From Henriciella sp. (lineage in GTDB: Bacteria; Pseudomonadota; Alphaproteobacteria; Caulobacterales; Hyphomonadaceae): 64,000 nucleotides of DNA. The notes beneath the pieces were generated by a model that was given only the letters and a program-made list of their open reading frames with translations, made no database searches and was not told the DNA's origin. Made by a program: the position numbers and the translations under genes. Below, one piece after another: positions 33,849-42,960 of the stretch. The stretch lies in contig JAEPOM010000009.1 in the NCBI GenBank assembly GCA_017642885.1, forward strand, positions 83,037 to 147,036, in the 5' to 3' direction. Position 1 is the first letter of the stretch, and each line of letters opens with the position of its first letter.

Positions 33849-34577
33849 ATGTGGACGGCCGATCGGATTGAAAAGCTGGTGCCTTACCTCCGGCGCTTCG
33901 CGCGAGCCGCAACGGGTGATACGTCATCCGGAGACGCCTGCGTCGAGCGCGTGCTTCAGCAAGTCATCGACCTGTCTCTAGATACCAGTTTCGACGAAAC
34001 AGAATTCGATCGCGAACGCCTGTTCAGGATGCTCAATCAGGAACTCGACGCCTTGAACAGAACGCCCGCGGCACGTGCTCGGCGCGCTTTGTTGCTGATC
34101 GCGGTGGAGAACCTGCCAAATGGCGTGGTCCGACATATCTTCGACGTCAGTGGTGAAGAGCTCGAGAAGATGCTGATCATCGCGGAAGCAGATTTTATGG
34201 CGTCCGCGGCGACCCGCATGCTCATCATCGAGGACGAACCTCTGATCTCCGCACAACTGAAACGCCTCGCGGAAAGCCTGGGTCATACCGTGATGGGGAT
34301 CGCGATCACCGCGGATGAAGCGGTTGCGATCAGTCAGAAAGAAACCCCCGACATTGTCTTGTGTGACATTCACCTGGCGGATGGATCTCAAGGGACGGAT
34401 GCTATTGCTTCGATGGCGCTGCCGGATGATGTGCCGGTGGTATTCGTCACCGCCTATCCGGAAAAGTACTTGTCGACCACGAATGAAGGCCCGTCCTATT
34501 TGATCACGAAGCCGTTCGACTCAGAATATCTGAAAGCCGTGATCGGTCATGCGCTGATAAATGTGCAATCCGCCTAG
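33849..34577 (+). CDS. phyR: PhyR, anti-anti-sigma response regulator
   Basis: A 242-residue PhyR: an N-terminal sigma-factor-like domain (about residues 1-105, with RLFRMLNQELDALNRTPAARARRALLL) and a C-terminal receiver domain (MLIIEDEPLISAQLKRL, phospho-acceptor D173 in VLCDIHLADG, VTAYPEKYL, LITKPFDSEYLKAVI). When phosphorylated it binds NepR and frees EcfG, turning on the general stress response. GGAGAAA precedes the ATG. It stands in the classic divergent pair with nepR, but no ecfG gene lies nearby. Confidence 0.95.
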   Translation: MWTADRIEKLVPYLRRFARAATGDTSSGDACVERVLQQVIDLSLDTSFDETEFDRERLFRMLNQELDALNRTPAARARRALLLIAVENLPNGVVRHIFDVSGEELEKMLIIAEADFMASAATRMLIIEDEPLISAQLKRLAESLGHTVMGIAITADEAVAISQKETPDIVLCDIHLADGSQGTDAIASMALPDDVPVVFVTAYPEKYLSTTNEGPSYLITKPFDSEYLKAVIGHALINVQSA

Positions 34578-35521
34578 GACGCCGCTCCCGGTTTTTTCTT
34601 CTTCCCGCGCAGACGCGGCCAGATCAGCTTCAGCCAGATCCACAAGAACAATCCGATCAGCATGATCCAAGGCAATCCAACGGCGAAGGCTGTGATCACA
34701 GCCGCGATCGCCCCTGACAGATTGTAGAAGAAATCACCAAAAGCCTGACCCAACGGGTTCTCCCGCGACCCGCTGAACGCCGGAACCTTGGTCTGGTAAT
34801 TGACGTCGAGATACGACATCGAGACCCGCAGGCGCAGGGTCTTCAATTGCGCTTCAATGCTCTCGATTTGACCGGTCACGCGGGCAAGCTCGCGCTCAAT
34901 CTGAAGCAATTCGCCGAGCTCGCCGTCCCTCCGCTCCAGCAGGTTCAGGAGCCGCGATTGCAATGTTTTCTGAGCCTCCAACCTGGCGCCAGTATCGATA
35001 ATCTGACGCGTCAGATCCTCAGCACTGGTCGACCGTTGCGTGACCTCGCCGCCGGATTTCTGGGCGTCGCTTTCAACGCTGCCCATGAAGGTCTCAATCC
35101 AGGCAGGGGTCGCACGAATAGAGAGATTGCCTGAGGCATAGTCCTCGTCCTGGCTGTACACATTCGAATTGACGACAATACAGGTTGCCGTACCGGCGCT
35201 GCGGCAAGCCTCTGTGTGCGCCGCCATCATGGGATCAACCTGGCCTTTCGGAAGCGTGAGGCCGAGGCTGTGTCGATAGGCGATATATTGTTCAGCACCT
35301 GGCTCGCCGGCGCTCGGTTCGGGCGCGGATTCATCCGCCGCGTTTTGTAGTCCAGCCGTGGATTTCATCCTGGCGGCGCCGTCAAATTCCATCGCATCTT
35401 CGGCCATCACAGGCGCAGGCGGGGGAGGGGCCATGGACCGCTCATAATCGTCGCCGCCACCGCCGCCGCAGGCTGCGAGGCCAATCAAGCTAGCTCCAGC
35501 AAGAATTGCACGTATCGTCAT
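34574..35521 (-). CDS. DUF4349 lipoprotein
   Basis: A 315-residue lipoprotein: lipobox GLAAC (Cys about residue 19) followed by a Gly run, a Pro/Ala-rich stretch, then DUF4349 with SGNLSIRATPAWIETFMGSVESDAQ, a long coiled coil (LEAQKTLQSRLLNLLERRDGELGELLQIERELARVTGQIESIEAQLK) and VSMSYLDVNYQT, then a C-terminal membrane helix (about residues 270-300) and a Lys-rich end. The family's function is unknown. It would link the outer leaflet and inner membrane of the envelope. The stop overlaps phyR by 4 bases. Confidence 0.85.
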   Translation of the reverse strand: MTIRAILAGASLIGLAACGGGGGDDYERSMAPPPPAPVMAEDAMEFDGAARMKSTAGLQNAADESAPEPSAGEPGAEQYIAYRHSLGLTLPKGQVDPMMAAHTEACRSAGTATCIVVNSNVYSQDEDYASGNLSIRATPAWIETFMGSVESDAQKSGGEVTQRSTSAEDLTRQIIDTGARLEAQKTLQSRLLNLLERRDGELGELLQIERELARVTGQIESIEAQLKTLRLRVSMSYLDVNYQTKVPAFSGSRENPLGQAFGDFFYNLSGAIAAVITAFAVGLPWIMLIGLFLWIWLKLIWPRLRGKKKKPGAAS

Positions 35522-35595
35522 TTATCCCTCCATCACCCGTGAAACCTGATGTTCAATCAGGGCGAAATCGGGACGAAAATCAAGGCAAGACGGCC

Positions 35596-36330
35596 CTAAA
35601 CATCCTTTGGAGGCTTGAGGCGTCTCTTGGTGACGTGGCTATCAATCTTGTCGCCGGTTTGCTTTTCGCCGCGCATATAGTGGCGTTGCCAGCCCGCTTT
35701 CACGGCCTCCTGGTCGCCGGATACCAGCTTCTTGTTGAAGTTGCCCCGGCTCTCAGCCCAGCCGTGAAAGTCCTTTTCAAGCTGCGGATTGGTGCTGAGG
35801 AGTTTGCGCTCGGGTTCGATCTCTTCCAGCTTTCCATGCTCGATCGGGACGATGAAGCAAAAGGGCTCACCTTTTTTGAAGACCACTTCACCGGGCCGCG
35901 TCATCTGCCAGTTCATTGTGAACGGAAAAGGGAGCCAGTCGGTTTCAACCAGGCCCGTCAGAGGTGCGATCCCATCCTTGAAGAAGTTTGGAGCGCCCAT
36001 GGTCATCAGGCCCCAACCGGGCGGGGTTCGAAACAGGTGGCCGGTATGGAAAGTGACAATGCCGCGCTGGAAGTGGCTATCTGCGAAAGACGGGATGGCG
36101 CGCGGATCGCCGCGGGTCTTGAAGCTGAGATCGTCTTTCCCAGGCCCGCCATTCCAGATGATCTTGAGATCCATCGGACACAGGATTTCCCAACCGGTCG
36201 AGTTGGCCATGGACAAAGGCAGGCAGCGATACGGCTGACGATCCGGAAACGCGTCCATCCAGTCCCGATTGCTGCGCCCCGGGACAATCTCTGGCGCCAC
36301 GTCATAGATTTTGTAGCATTCAAGCTGCAT
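35596..36330 (-). CDS. DUF6065 family protein
   Basis: A 244-residue soluble protein starting MQLECYKIYDVAPEIVPG. The segments RDWMDAFPDRQPYRCLPLSMANSTGWEILCP, IVTFHTGHLFRTPPGWGLMTMGAPN and GLVETDWLPFPFTMNWQMTRPGEVVFKKGEPFC fit the DUF6065 pattern as I remember it. Aromatic- and Pro-rich with a jelly-roll look; function unknown. It stands alone between a DUF4349 lipoprotein and the divergent prolyl-tRNA deacylase gene. Confidence 0.72.
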   Translation of the reverse strand: MQLECYKIYDVAPEIVPGRSNRDWMDAFPDRQPYRCLPLSMANSTGWEILCPMDLKIIWNGGPGKDDLSFKTRGDPRAIPSFADSHFQRGIVTFHTGHLFRTPPGWGLMTMGAPNFFKDGIAPLTGLVETDWLPFPFTMNWQMTRPGEVVFKKGEPFCFIVPIEHGKLEEIEPERKLLSTNPQLEKDFHGWAESRGNFNKKLVSGDQEAVKAGWQRHYMRGEKQTGDKIDSHVTKRRLKPPKDV

Positions 36331-36386
36331 GACAGATCCTTCAACTCGGTCTTGACCCTGAGCTGATTTCCTGCCCCAAGGCCGTC

Positions 36387-36884
36387 ATGCCTGCAAGCCC
36401 ATCTGACCTGTTCGCTTATCTCGATGACCTTGGAATTGACCACAAGACGGTCGATCATCCCGCAACATTCACGGTTGAGGAAGGGCGGCATCTGAAAGCG
36501 TCCATGCCCGGCGGTCACACCAAGAATCTTTTCATGAAGGACAAGGACGGCGTTATTGTCCTAATCTCGGCCTGGGCGGACAGTCAGCTGAAGCTCAATC
36601 AGCTGCACAAAAAGATCGGCACGCGCCGCCTGTCTTTTGCCAGTGCAGACCTGATGGTCGAGTGCCTCGGCGTTGAGCCCGGCTCCGTCACTGCATTTGC
36701 GCTGATGAATGATACCAGCCACCGCGTCAAATTCATCGCAGACGCCGCCCTGATGGGCTTCGACACAGTTAATTTTCACCCGCTGGTCAATACTGCGACC
36801 ACGGCAATTAGCCGGGAGGGGTTTCATCGTTTTGTGGAGGCGACGGGTCATTCTCTGATAGTGGTGGATTTTTCGGATCTGTGA
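36387..36884 (+). CDS. Prolyl-tRNA deacylase-like (YbaK/ProX) protein
   Basis: A 165-residue protein of the YbaK/ProXp editing family, which hydrolyses mischarged aminoacyl-tRNAs such as Ala-tRNA(Pro). DHPATFTVEEGRHL and GGHTKNLFMKDKDG (the Lys that contacts the aminoacyl bond lies here), then SVTAFALMND and FHPLVNTATTAISREGFHRFVEATGH match the free-standing deacylases. Cytoplasmic. Its last 77 bases are antisense to the end of the PstS-like gene. Confidence 0.9.
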   Translation: MPASPSDLFAYLDDLGIDHKTVDHPATFTVEEGRHLKASMPGGHTKNLFMKDKDGVIVLISAWADSQLKLNQLHKKIGTRRLSFASADLMVECLGVEPGSVTAFALMNDTSHRVKFIADAALMGFDTVNFHPLVNTATTAISREGFHRFVEATGHSLIVVDFSDL

Positions 36885-37950
36885 GCGCCGAGAGCGCTTC
36901 AGCCCGGACACTCGCCCGCTCGTCCGGCATGAGCGGGATCAGGCCTTTCTCAGCCAGGTACCCGTCCGGCCCCCACGCATCTTCCTGAGTAAACTCCTCA
37001 ACAAACTCCATCAGCCCCGGTACCAGGGGCAAATGCTCGCGTTTGACGTAGAAATACATGCTGCGAGAAACTTCATAGTCCCGGCTGATAATATTTTCGA
37101 AGGTTGGCGGGGTTCCACCAATTGTCGCGGCTTTGACGCGGTCGAGGTTCTGCTCGAGGAATGAATATCCCAGCACGCCGACAGAATCTTCATTGCGCAA
37201 AAGTGTGTTGATTATGGTGCTGTCATTCTCGCCGCTATCAATCCAGGCGCCATCATTGCGGATCTCATGCGCGCGTGCCCGAAAGGCCTCGGGATCGGTT
37301 TGTTCCAGTTCGGCCAGGACGGGATAATCCCTCGCGCCGCCTTCCATAGCGATCTCGACAAAGGCGTCGCGGGTGCCGGATGTTGGCGGCGGTCCGGAAA
37401 CCAGAATGCGCATCTCAGGCAAGGCCGGATCAATATCACTCCACAATCTGTGCGGGTTATCCATCCACCCGCCCTCACCATTGGGGAGGCGCGCGGCGAG
37501 GGCCTGGAAGATCTGGGTTTTGGTCAGGTCGAGGACGGGCCCCGGCTTTCGGTTCGCGAAGACAATTCCGTCAAAGCCAATCTTGATCTGAACCGGATCG
37601 ACGATACGCGCTTCGGCGCACAGCGCCCGTTCGCTGTCCCGCATCTGTCGTGACGCGTTAACGATGGACGGTTCGGTTGGTCCGATGCCCCGGCAAAAGG
37701 CCTTGAACCCGCCGCCAGTTCCGGTGGTTTCAACAATCGGGGCAGGGTGGTCTGAGATGGCCCCGAACTGTTCCGCAGTCGTGGTCGAAAATGGCGCCAC
37801 TGTGGAGGATCCGACGATGCGAATTTTCTCAGCCTCGCCAATGGAAAAGACTGGCGGCGCATCGCTCTGTTCGGGAATCGCAGTCAGGTCTATGGCCTCG
37901 CCGCAGGCGGCAAGCGCTAAAGAGCCAATCAAAATTGAAACGATACGCAC
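36808..37950 (-). CDS. PstS-like phosphate-binding lipoprotein
   Basis: A 380-residue lipoprotein: lipobox LAAC (Cys 16), then a type II periplasmic binding domain with RIVGSSTVAPFSTTTAEQFG, VETTGTGGGFKAFCRGIG, FDGIVFANRKPG and SGTRDAFVEIAM (phosphate ligands in the Ser-Thr and SGTR loops). It would bind phosphate in the periplasm, but no Pst permease genes follow, as in some accessory PstS proteins. The last ~26 residues form a Pro-rich tail whose codons are antisense to the deacylase gene, so the tail is probably a late extension. Confidence 0.88.
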   Translation of the reverse strand: MRIVSILIGSLALAACGEAIDLTAIPEQSDAPPVFSIGEAEKIRIVGSSTVAPFSTTTAEQFGAISDHPAPIVETTGTGGGFKAFCRGIGPTEPSIVNASRQMRDSERALCAEARIVDPVQIKIGFDGIVFANRKPGPVLDLTKTQIFQALAARLPNGEGGWMDNPHRLWSDIDPALPEMRILVSGPPPTSGTRDAFVEIAMEGGARDYPVLAELEQTDPEAFRARAHEIRNDGAWIDSGENDSTIINTLLRNEDSVGVLGYSFLEQNLDRVKAATIGGTPPTFENIISRDYEVSRSMYFYVKREHLPLVPGLMEFVEEFTQEDAWGPDGYLAEKGLIPLMPDERASVRAEALSALTDPKNPPLSENDPSPPQNDETPPG

Positions 37951-38023
37951 GTCGCGTCTCCAAACTGGGGTGGCGCGTCACGCTCATAGGTGGGTTTTGT
38001 GACAATCCGATGAGGGAACGGAT

Positions 38024-38833
38024 TTATTCTTCCTTCAATTCCCGAACGTCCATGAAGCCGAACCGTCGGCAGACCTCGACCAGACGCTTTTGATGATCCG
38101 GGGTGCTGGACAACCACACATGACCACCGCGCTCGGCGCTGGCCGGCCGATCCGGTAGAACGCGCATCGTCTGGCGCGCGATGGCCTCGCCGCTATCAAC
38201 AAAAGTCACCGCATGCGGAACCGTGGCGGCGAGCTCGCCGCGGATCAGTGGGAAGTGGGTGCAAGCCAGGACAATCGTATCGATCTCATCGCCCCGTTCA
38301 GCCTCAAATAGAGGCGCTTGGGCCACGCGAAACGCGTCCATCGTGAGCGCCTCGCCGGAGGCCGTCTGCTCGGCCATGCGCACCAGCTCGACCGATCCGT
38401 GCGAGATCACCCTGACTTGACTGGCGAAGTCCTCGATCAGTTTTGCTGTATAAGCGCGCCGCACGGTACCCGGGGTTGCGAGCAAGCCAATCACCCCAGT
38501 TTGAGTGAGCGCAGCTGCCGGCTTAATCGCTGGAACTGTTCCGACCACAGGTATATCGAGCACAGCGCGCACATCTTCCAGAGCGAGCGTGCTCGCCGTG
38601 TTGCAGGCAATGACGAACACATCGGGTCTGGCGGCATCGGCAAGCTTTTTTGCTATATAGGGCAAGCGCTCACGCAAGGCGTCGTCGGACTTGTCGCCGT
38701 AGGGGAAGAAGCCACTATCGGCGGCATAGTCGACGCTCAAGGCGGGTGCCAGAGCCTGGATTTCGCGCGCGACGGTCAGCCCGCCCATTCCGGAATCAAA
38801 GACCAGGACTTTACCGTGTTTATTCTCAGTCAT
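38024..38833 (-). CDS. murI: Glutamate racemase
   Basis: A 269-residue glutamate racemase making D-glutamate for peptidoglycan. VFDSGMGGLTVAREI holds the first Asp-Ser pair; the two catalytic cysteines are C77 (ACNTAST) and C191 (ACTHFPL); SGFFPYGDK is also typical. Divergent from the helix-hairpin-helix gene. Confidence 0.96.
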   Translation of the reverse strand: MTENKHGKVLVFDSGMGGLTVAREIQALAPALSVDYAADSGFFPYGDKSDDALRERLPYIAKKLADAARPDVFVIACNTASTLALEDVRAVLDIPVVGTVPAIKPAAALTQTGVIGLLATPGTVRRAYTAKLIEDFASQVRVISHGSVELVRMAEQTASGEALTMDAFRVAQAPLFEAERGDEIDTIVLACTHFPLIRGELAATVPHAVTFVDSGEAIARQTMRVLPDRPASAERGGHVWLSSTPDHQKRLVEVCRRFGFMDVRELKEE

Positions 38834-38934
38834 GCGCTGTGCCTAGCGTGCTTTGGGAGCCGGGGGAATCGTCAATGCTTGCTTGCGCCGCATTGGCTTG
38901 TTATTGTGCGCTGCAGCATAGTTTGGAGTGCGTG

Positions 38935-39573
38935 ATGAAACCGCAAGACCTGCCACAAGATACCTCTCCTTTGTCCCCGTGGGCGTATTGGCGAGAAAGC
39001 ATGTCCGCCTGGAGCGATTTCTCGCAACGCGCCGCAAAAATCATGACCAGTCAGTTGGGCCAATCTGCGGCTAAAACCAGCCCACATGTCGACCCGGATG
39101 CGGAAACACTAGCGAGCGAGCTTCTGCGCTCGCTCTCTGATTACAATTTGCGCCACTGGCAGAACACCGCGCGACTGCTCGAGAGTTTTCCAAACTGGAT
39201 GAACCTGCCCAACACGCTCACCGGCTCAGCGTTGGTTGAGTGGTATGATAATTTTTATCGCGACGGAGCCGCGTCTTTCGAGTCAGAAAGCGCACCCGCG
39301 ACAGAAGGTGAGGATGTTCTCCTTGCGCCAGAAACGCTGATAAAACCGGACGGCGAGGCAGACGACCTGACGCAGATCAAAGGCATTGGTCCGAAGCGGT
39401 CGGGTCAGCTGAACGAGCTCGGCATCTATCATTTCAAGCAGATCGCAGCCTGGTCAGAGGCCGAAACGCGCTGGGTCGATGACTATCTGGCGAGCCCGGG
39501 CCGCATCGCGCGGGATGGCTGGGTCCAGCAGGCCCGGCTTCTGTCCGCCAACGGGTCGGGCACGCAGCACTAA
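38935..39573 (+). CDS. Helix-hairpin-helix protein, NuoE C-terminal-like
   Basis: A 212-residue protein. The N-terminal half is helical (PWAYWRESMSAWSDFSQRAAKIM, LASELLRSLSDYNLRHWQNTARLL), a shape that recalls phasins or PHA-associated proteins, though this is a weak resemblance. The C-terminal ~65 residues are a helix-hairpin-helix module, DDLTQIKGIGPKRSGQLNELGIYHFKQIAAWSEAE, like that fused to alphaproteobacterial NuoE. ATG 38935 is chosen; the frame upstream is antisense to murI. Function unknown. A related IGPK module ends the protein at 48581. Confidence 0.8.
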   Translation: MKPQDLPQDTSPLSPWAYWRESMSAWSDFSQRAAKIMTSQLGQSAAKTSPHVDPDAETLASELLRSLSDYNLRHWQNTARLLESFPNWMNLPNTLTGSALVEWYDNFYRDGAASFESESAPATEGEDVLLAPETLIKPDGEADDLTQIKGIGPKRSGQLNELGIYHFKQIAAWSEAETRWVDDYLASPGRIARDGWVQQARLLSANGSGTQH

Positions 39574-39578
39574 GCCTG

Positions 39579-40979
39579 TCAGGCGGGTTCCCGCATCAGT
39601 TTCTGAATGTTCGCGATCGCGCTCGGCATGTTGTGTCGAAACGTCTTGAGGATTGTGTAGATCGACGCATCTGCCTCGGTGACCTGCGCAATGCGTCCGC
39701 TGAACCCATCTAGGCGCGATTGCATCATCCAGTCACGAATGGCGGGGGTCCGCGTCCAGACGTATTGATTCATCATATTGCTGAGCGAAATCGAGAAGTA
39801 TTCATGCGGCGTATCCGGCAGGGGAAGCGGCCGGCACAGTTCGTTCTTCTCCGCGTCGCTGAGGTCGAGTGTCTCAATTAGTCCGATCATGGCCGCGCTG
39901 AAGGCGGGCTGGCAGGTGCGGGCAATTTGCGGCGTAATCAGACCATCCTGGTAGATCGGGATCTGTGGATGGCGGGTTACCGCGCTGGCCGAGCAATCGA
40001 CATAGAGCGTGTTCGACGGCATCTTGAGGTCGGACTTTTCCAATTGCAGGCCTGACGCCGAGATGTGCTGAACGCGGCCCTGTCGAACGACATGACCGAT
40101 TTGGCGAAGCAGTTCGAGTTCGCCTTCGGAAATAATCGCGCAGTGATACATTTCCGGTTCTATGTCGGGGTCGAGCCGCAGCATGACGCCGGAACGTTCC
40201 ATCCGATGAAAAAGATCCTTCGCGGAGCTCGCTTCGGCCAGAGCCTGCATCTGAAGGGCTTGGGCGTGCATGGTGCTTTCGAAAAACTCTGCACTCGGCT
40301 GCAGCGTTGTACGATTCATCAACCATGAATCGCGCGGCATCACCCAAGTGATTTGTTCGCCGGATAGCCCGAGCTCAATCAAATGAACGCCGACATCCAT
40401 TCCGGTTTTACCCGCGCCAACGATACAGACGGAGTCGAACCGCTCAGGCTGCTGTTTCCATAGCGTCGTAATATCGTTCGGGGCGATCAGGTTCACATCG
40501 TCATCGACGCTGAAGCCGGGCTGATGGCCTGCGGGGATCGTGGTCCCAAAATAGGTTGCATCTACCGTCTTGCGCTGGACGTTGAATAGCGTCTCCCGGC
40601 CCTCACTGAGCGAGACGACGTGTCCGTTACCGCGATACTCGCTAGCCGGCAGATAGGTGACTTTGCCGCTGGCCAGCAATTGATCGCGCATGACGCTGTC
40701 ATAATAGTCCAGCACTTCCTGACCGGAGGCGAGCTCAAAATATCCTGCGTTCCAACCCGCCGCATCGCGCTGTGCGTGTCCGAGACGTTTCGACTCGACG
40801 CCATAAAATTCAGAAGGTTGGTGGAGGCGCACGAAGTCATAGGCAAAGTTCCAATGACCGCCCGGCTTCTGGTTTCGATCCACGATGGTGATGGAGCAAT
40901 TAGAATGCTGAACAAGCATGTCTGCAAAGGCGAGACCTACGGTCCCAGCACCAATGATCAGATAATCAACGTCCTGCAT
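39579..40979 (-). CDS. FAD/NAD(P)-binding oxidoreductase
   Basis: A 466-residue flavoprotein with an N-terminal FAD site (DYLIIGAGTVGLAFADMLVQ, then VDRNQKPGGHWN) and an internal NAD(P) site (VCIVGAGKTGMDVGVHLIELG). The layout resembles flavin monooxygenase-like proteins, without clear BVMO signature. The substrate is unknown. It stands alone, divergent from an EamA transporter after 171 bases of partly AT-rich DNA in which I see no gene. Confidence 0.87.
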   Translation of the reverse strand: MQDVDYLIIGAGTVGLAFADMLVQHSNCSITIVDRNQKPGGHWNFAYDFVRLHQPSEFYGVESKRLGHAQRDAAGWNAGYFELASGQEVLDYYDSVMRDQLLASGKVTYLPASEYRGNGHVVSLSEGRETLFNVQRKTVDATYFGTTIPAGHQPGFSVDDDVNLIAPNDITTLWKQQPERFDSVCIVGAGKTGMDVGVHLIELGLSGEQITWVMPRDSWLMNRTTLQPSAEFFESTMHAQALQMQALAEASSAKDLFHRMERSGVMLRLDPDIEPEMYHCAIISEGELELLRQIGHVVRQGRVQHISASGLQLEKSDLKMPSNTLYVDCSASAVTRHPQIPIYQDGLITPQIARTCQPAFSAAMIGLIETLDLSDAEKNELCRPLPLPDTPHEYFSISLSNMMNQYVWTRTPAIRDWMMQSRLDGFSGRIAQVTEADASIYTILKTFRHNMPSAIANIQKLMREPA

Positions 40980-41150
40980 TCTCGGAATTCCGCCCAGTCC
41001 CAGTCTAGAAGCGAAAGTGAATAATGGCGTTTTATTAATTGAGTGTGTCGCGAGGATTAGTAAAAATGAATGTGTATATTTGATACGCTAAAGTGACCTT
41101 GACCGTGCGAGCCGCTCGCTTAGGGGACAGTTGGACGTTGGGCGAGGCAT

Positions 41151-42077
41151 ATGCAGCAAAACCGAAATTCGATTGATTGGGCCCTGTTCGCTGGACTGAC
41201 TGCGCTATGGGCATCGGCCTATGCCTTCACCCGTTTAGCAGTCAGCCATGATGACCCGGCGCTGGGCTTTCCGCCACAATTTATCATCCCAATGAGAATT
41301 ACTGCCGGTGCGCTCGTATTGTTGATCGTGGTTGCGATCTCGCGCCAGTCCTGGCCGCCTTTCAGCGATTGGAAAAGCTGGGTGATTATGGCCGCCATGG
41401 GGACGCTCGGAACAGCAGCGCCTTTCCTCTTGATCACGACCGCGCAGAAGACCGTCGATTCCAGTCTGGCCGCGCTCTACGTTTCCGCTGCACCGCTGTT
41501 CACGTCGGTCCTCGCGCATATGGCGTTTCATGATGATTATATTGATCGCCGCAAGGCGCTGGGATTGATTATCGGCTTTTTAGGCGTGGCCGTTCTGTTT
41601 GGACCGGAGGCGATCGCCTCTTTCGGATCCGCCAGTGTCGTGGCTCAGGCCATGTGCCTGGCGGCGACTTTTTTCTATGCGAGTTCGTCTATTATCGCGC
41701 GCTATGGGCGCAATATTCCGCCCTTTGTGTTTTCGGCGGGGTTCCTGATGTTTGGATCGATCGCCACCTGGCCGCTTCTGTTTTTCGTCGACTTTGAAAC
41801 ACTGACACCGTCAACGGGAGCCATAGCGGGGCTGGTGGGTCTTGCACTTGGTCCGACCGCGATCGCGTCGGTTCTTTATATGCTGCTCATCCAGCGAACG
41901 AGCGCCACCTTCGTTTCACTGACCGGATACATGATTCCGATCCTCTCCGCGATCATTGGCTATTTGGCCTTCCGCGAGACGCAGAGCTGGAACGCCTTTT
42001 TGGCCTTCGCGCTCATTCTTGGCGGTGTCTGGCTGGCCCAGCGTCAGCAGAAGGCGGGACTGCCCCCTAAAGTGTGA
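41151..42077 (+). CDS. EamA/DMT-superfamily transporter
   Basis: A 308-residue, ten-helix EamA permease: WALFAGLTALWASAYAFTRLAV at the start, APFLLITTAQKTVDSSLAALYVSAAPLFTSVLAHMAFHDD (end of half one), and SVLYMLLIQRTSATFVSLTGYMIPILSAIIGYLAFRE (end of half two). Substrate unknown. Its last 11 bases overlap the end of the convergent PhzF gene. Confidence 0.9.
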   Translation: MQQNRNSIDWALFAGLTALWASAYAFTRLAVSHDDPALGFPPQFIIPMRITAGALVLLIVVAISRQSWPPFSDWKSWVIMAAMGTLGTAAPFLLITTAQKTVDSSLAALYVSAAPLFTSVLAHMAFHDDYIDRRKALGLIIGFLGVAVLFGPEAIASFGSASVVAQAMCLAATFFYASSSIIARYGRNIPPFVFSAGFLMFGSIATWPLLFFVDFETLTPSTGAIAGLVGLALGPTAIASVLYMLLIQRTSATFVSLTGYMIPILSAIIGYLAFRETQSWNAFLAFALILGGVWLAQRQQKAGLPPKV

Positions 42078-42885
42078 ATGTGCCTTCGATCACGGTGACA
42101 CTATGGCCCCGCAGCTTAACGCGGTCGCCGACGAGCTCGACGTCGACATAAGCGCCGCGGCCCGGATAGGCTTGAAAGCATTTCGCTTCGCGCTCGCCAG
42201 TGAGCATTTCGACCAGAGGCGCGACCATGCAATGCCAGCTTCCAGTGGCCGGGTCTTCGGGAATGCCGCTCCCCGGCGCAAAGAATCGGCTGGTGACGTC
42301 GACGTCAGCTCCATCCAGAGCGAGGCATCCGAAATTTCCCAATCCCCATTTGCCGTCGCTGGTGCCGAGGGTCTTCAGCCGCTCGAGATCAGGGGCAAGC
42401 GACCGAATATCCTCCGCGCTTTCATATAGGCCAACATAGCACGGACCTATAAAGGCACGGCTCGGCGCTTTACCAAACGCAGCAGAGATTTCCGCATCCA
42501 CGGCGACCTCCTCAGCAGTCTGGGCGGGGAAATCCATTTCGAGGCGGCCATCCGACAAGCGTGAAACGAATAGGTCTCCGGACTGAACCGTCCGGAACGT
42601 GATCTGCTCTCCGGAGTAGCCGGCAATGGCATAGAGATAATGTCCGGCGGCCAGGGTCGCGTGCCCGCAGAGCGGAACTTCGACAGCCGGGGTGAACCAG
42701 CGCAATTTCCACACGCCGTCTCCATTCGGAACGATGAACGCCGTCTCAGCTACATTGTTCTCCGCCGCGATCTTCTGCATCACCTGGTCAGGGAGAAAGG
42801 CCTCAAGTGGGATCACACAGGCCTGGTTGCCCTCAAAGGCTTGGCTGGCAAAGGCATCGATCTGAGCAAATGGAAGAGTTGACAT
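42067..42885 (-). CDS. PhzF family isomerase
   Basis: A 272-residue PhzF-like protein: QIDAFASQAFEGNQACVIPLEAFLPDQVMQKIAAENNVAETAFI (with the Asn and catalytic Glu in the NVAETAF segment), RWFTPAVEVPLCGHATLAAGHYL, and GSGIPEDPATGSWHCMVAPL. The family uses a Glu acid/base to isomerise small molecules, as in phenazine synthesis, but most members act on unknown substrates. No phenazine genes are nearby. Confidence 0.92.
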   Translation of the reverse strand: MSTLPFAQIDAFASQAFEGNQACVIPLEAFLPDQVMQKIAAENNVAETAFIVPNGDGVWKLRWFTPAVEVPLCGHATLAAGHYLYAIAGYSGEQITFRTVQSGDLFVSRLSDGRLEMDFPAQTAEEVAVDAEISAAFGKAPSRAFIGPCYVGLYESAEDIRSLAPDLERLKTLGTSDGKWGLGNFGCLALDGADVDVTSRFFAPGSGIPEDPATGSWHCMVAPLVEMLTGEREAKCFQAYPGRGAYVDVELVGDRVKLRGHSVTVIEGTFTL

Positions 42886-42960
42886 AACGCGCTCCTGTCT
42901 TGGACCAGAGAGGTCTCACAGGCGCCAACTCAAGACAAACCATGATTTCTAAGCGATCGA

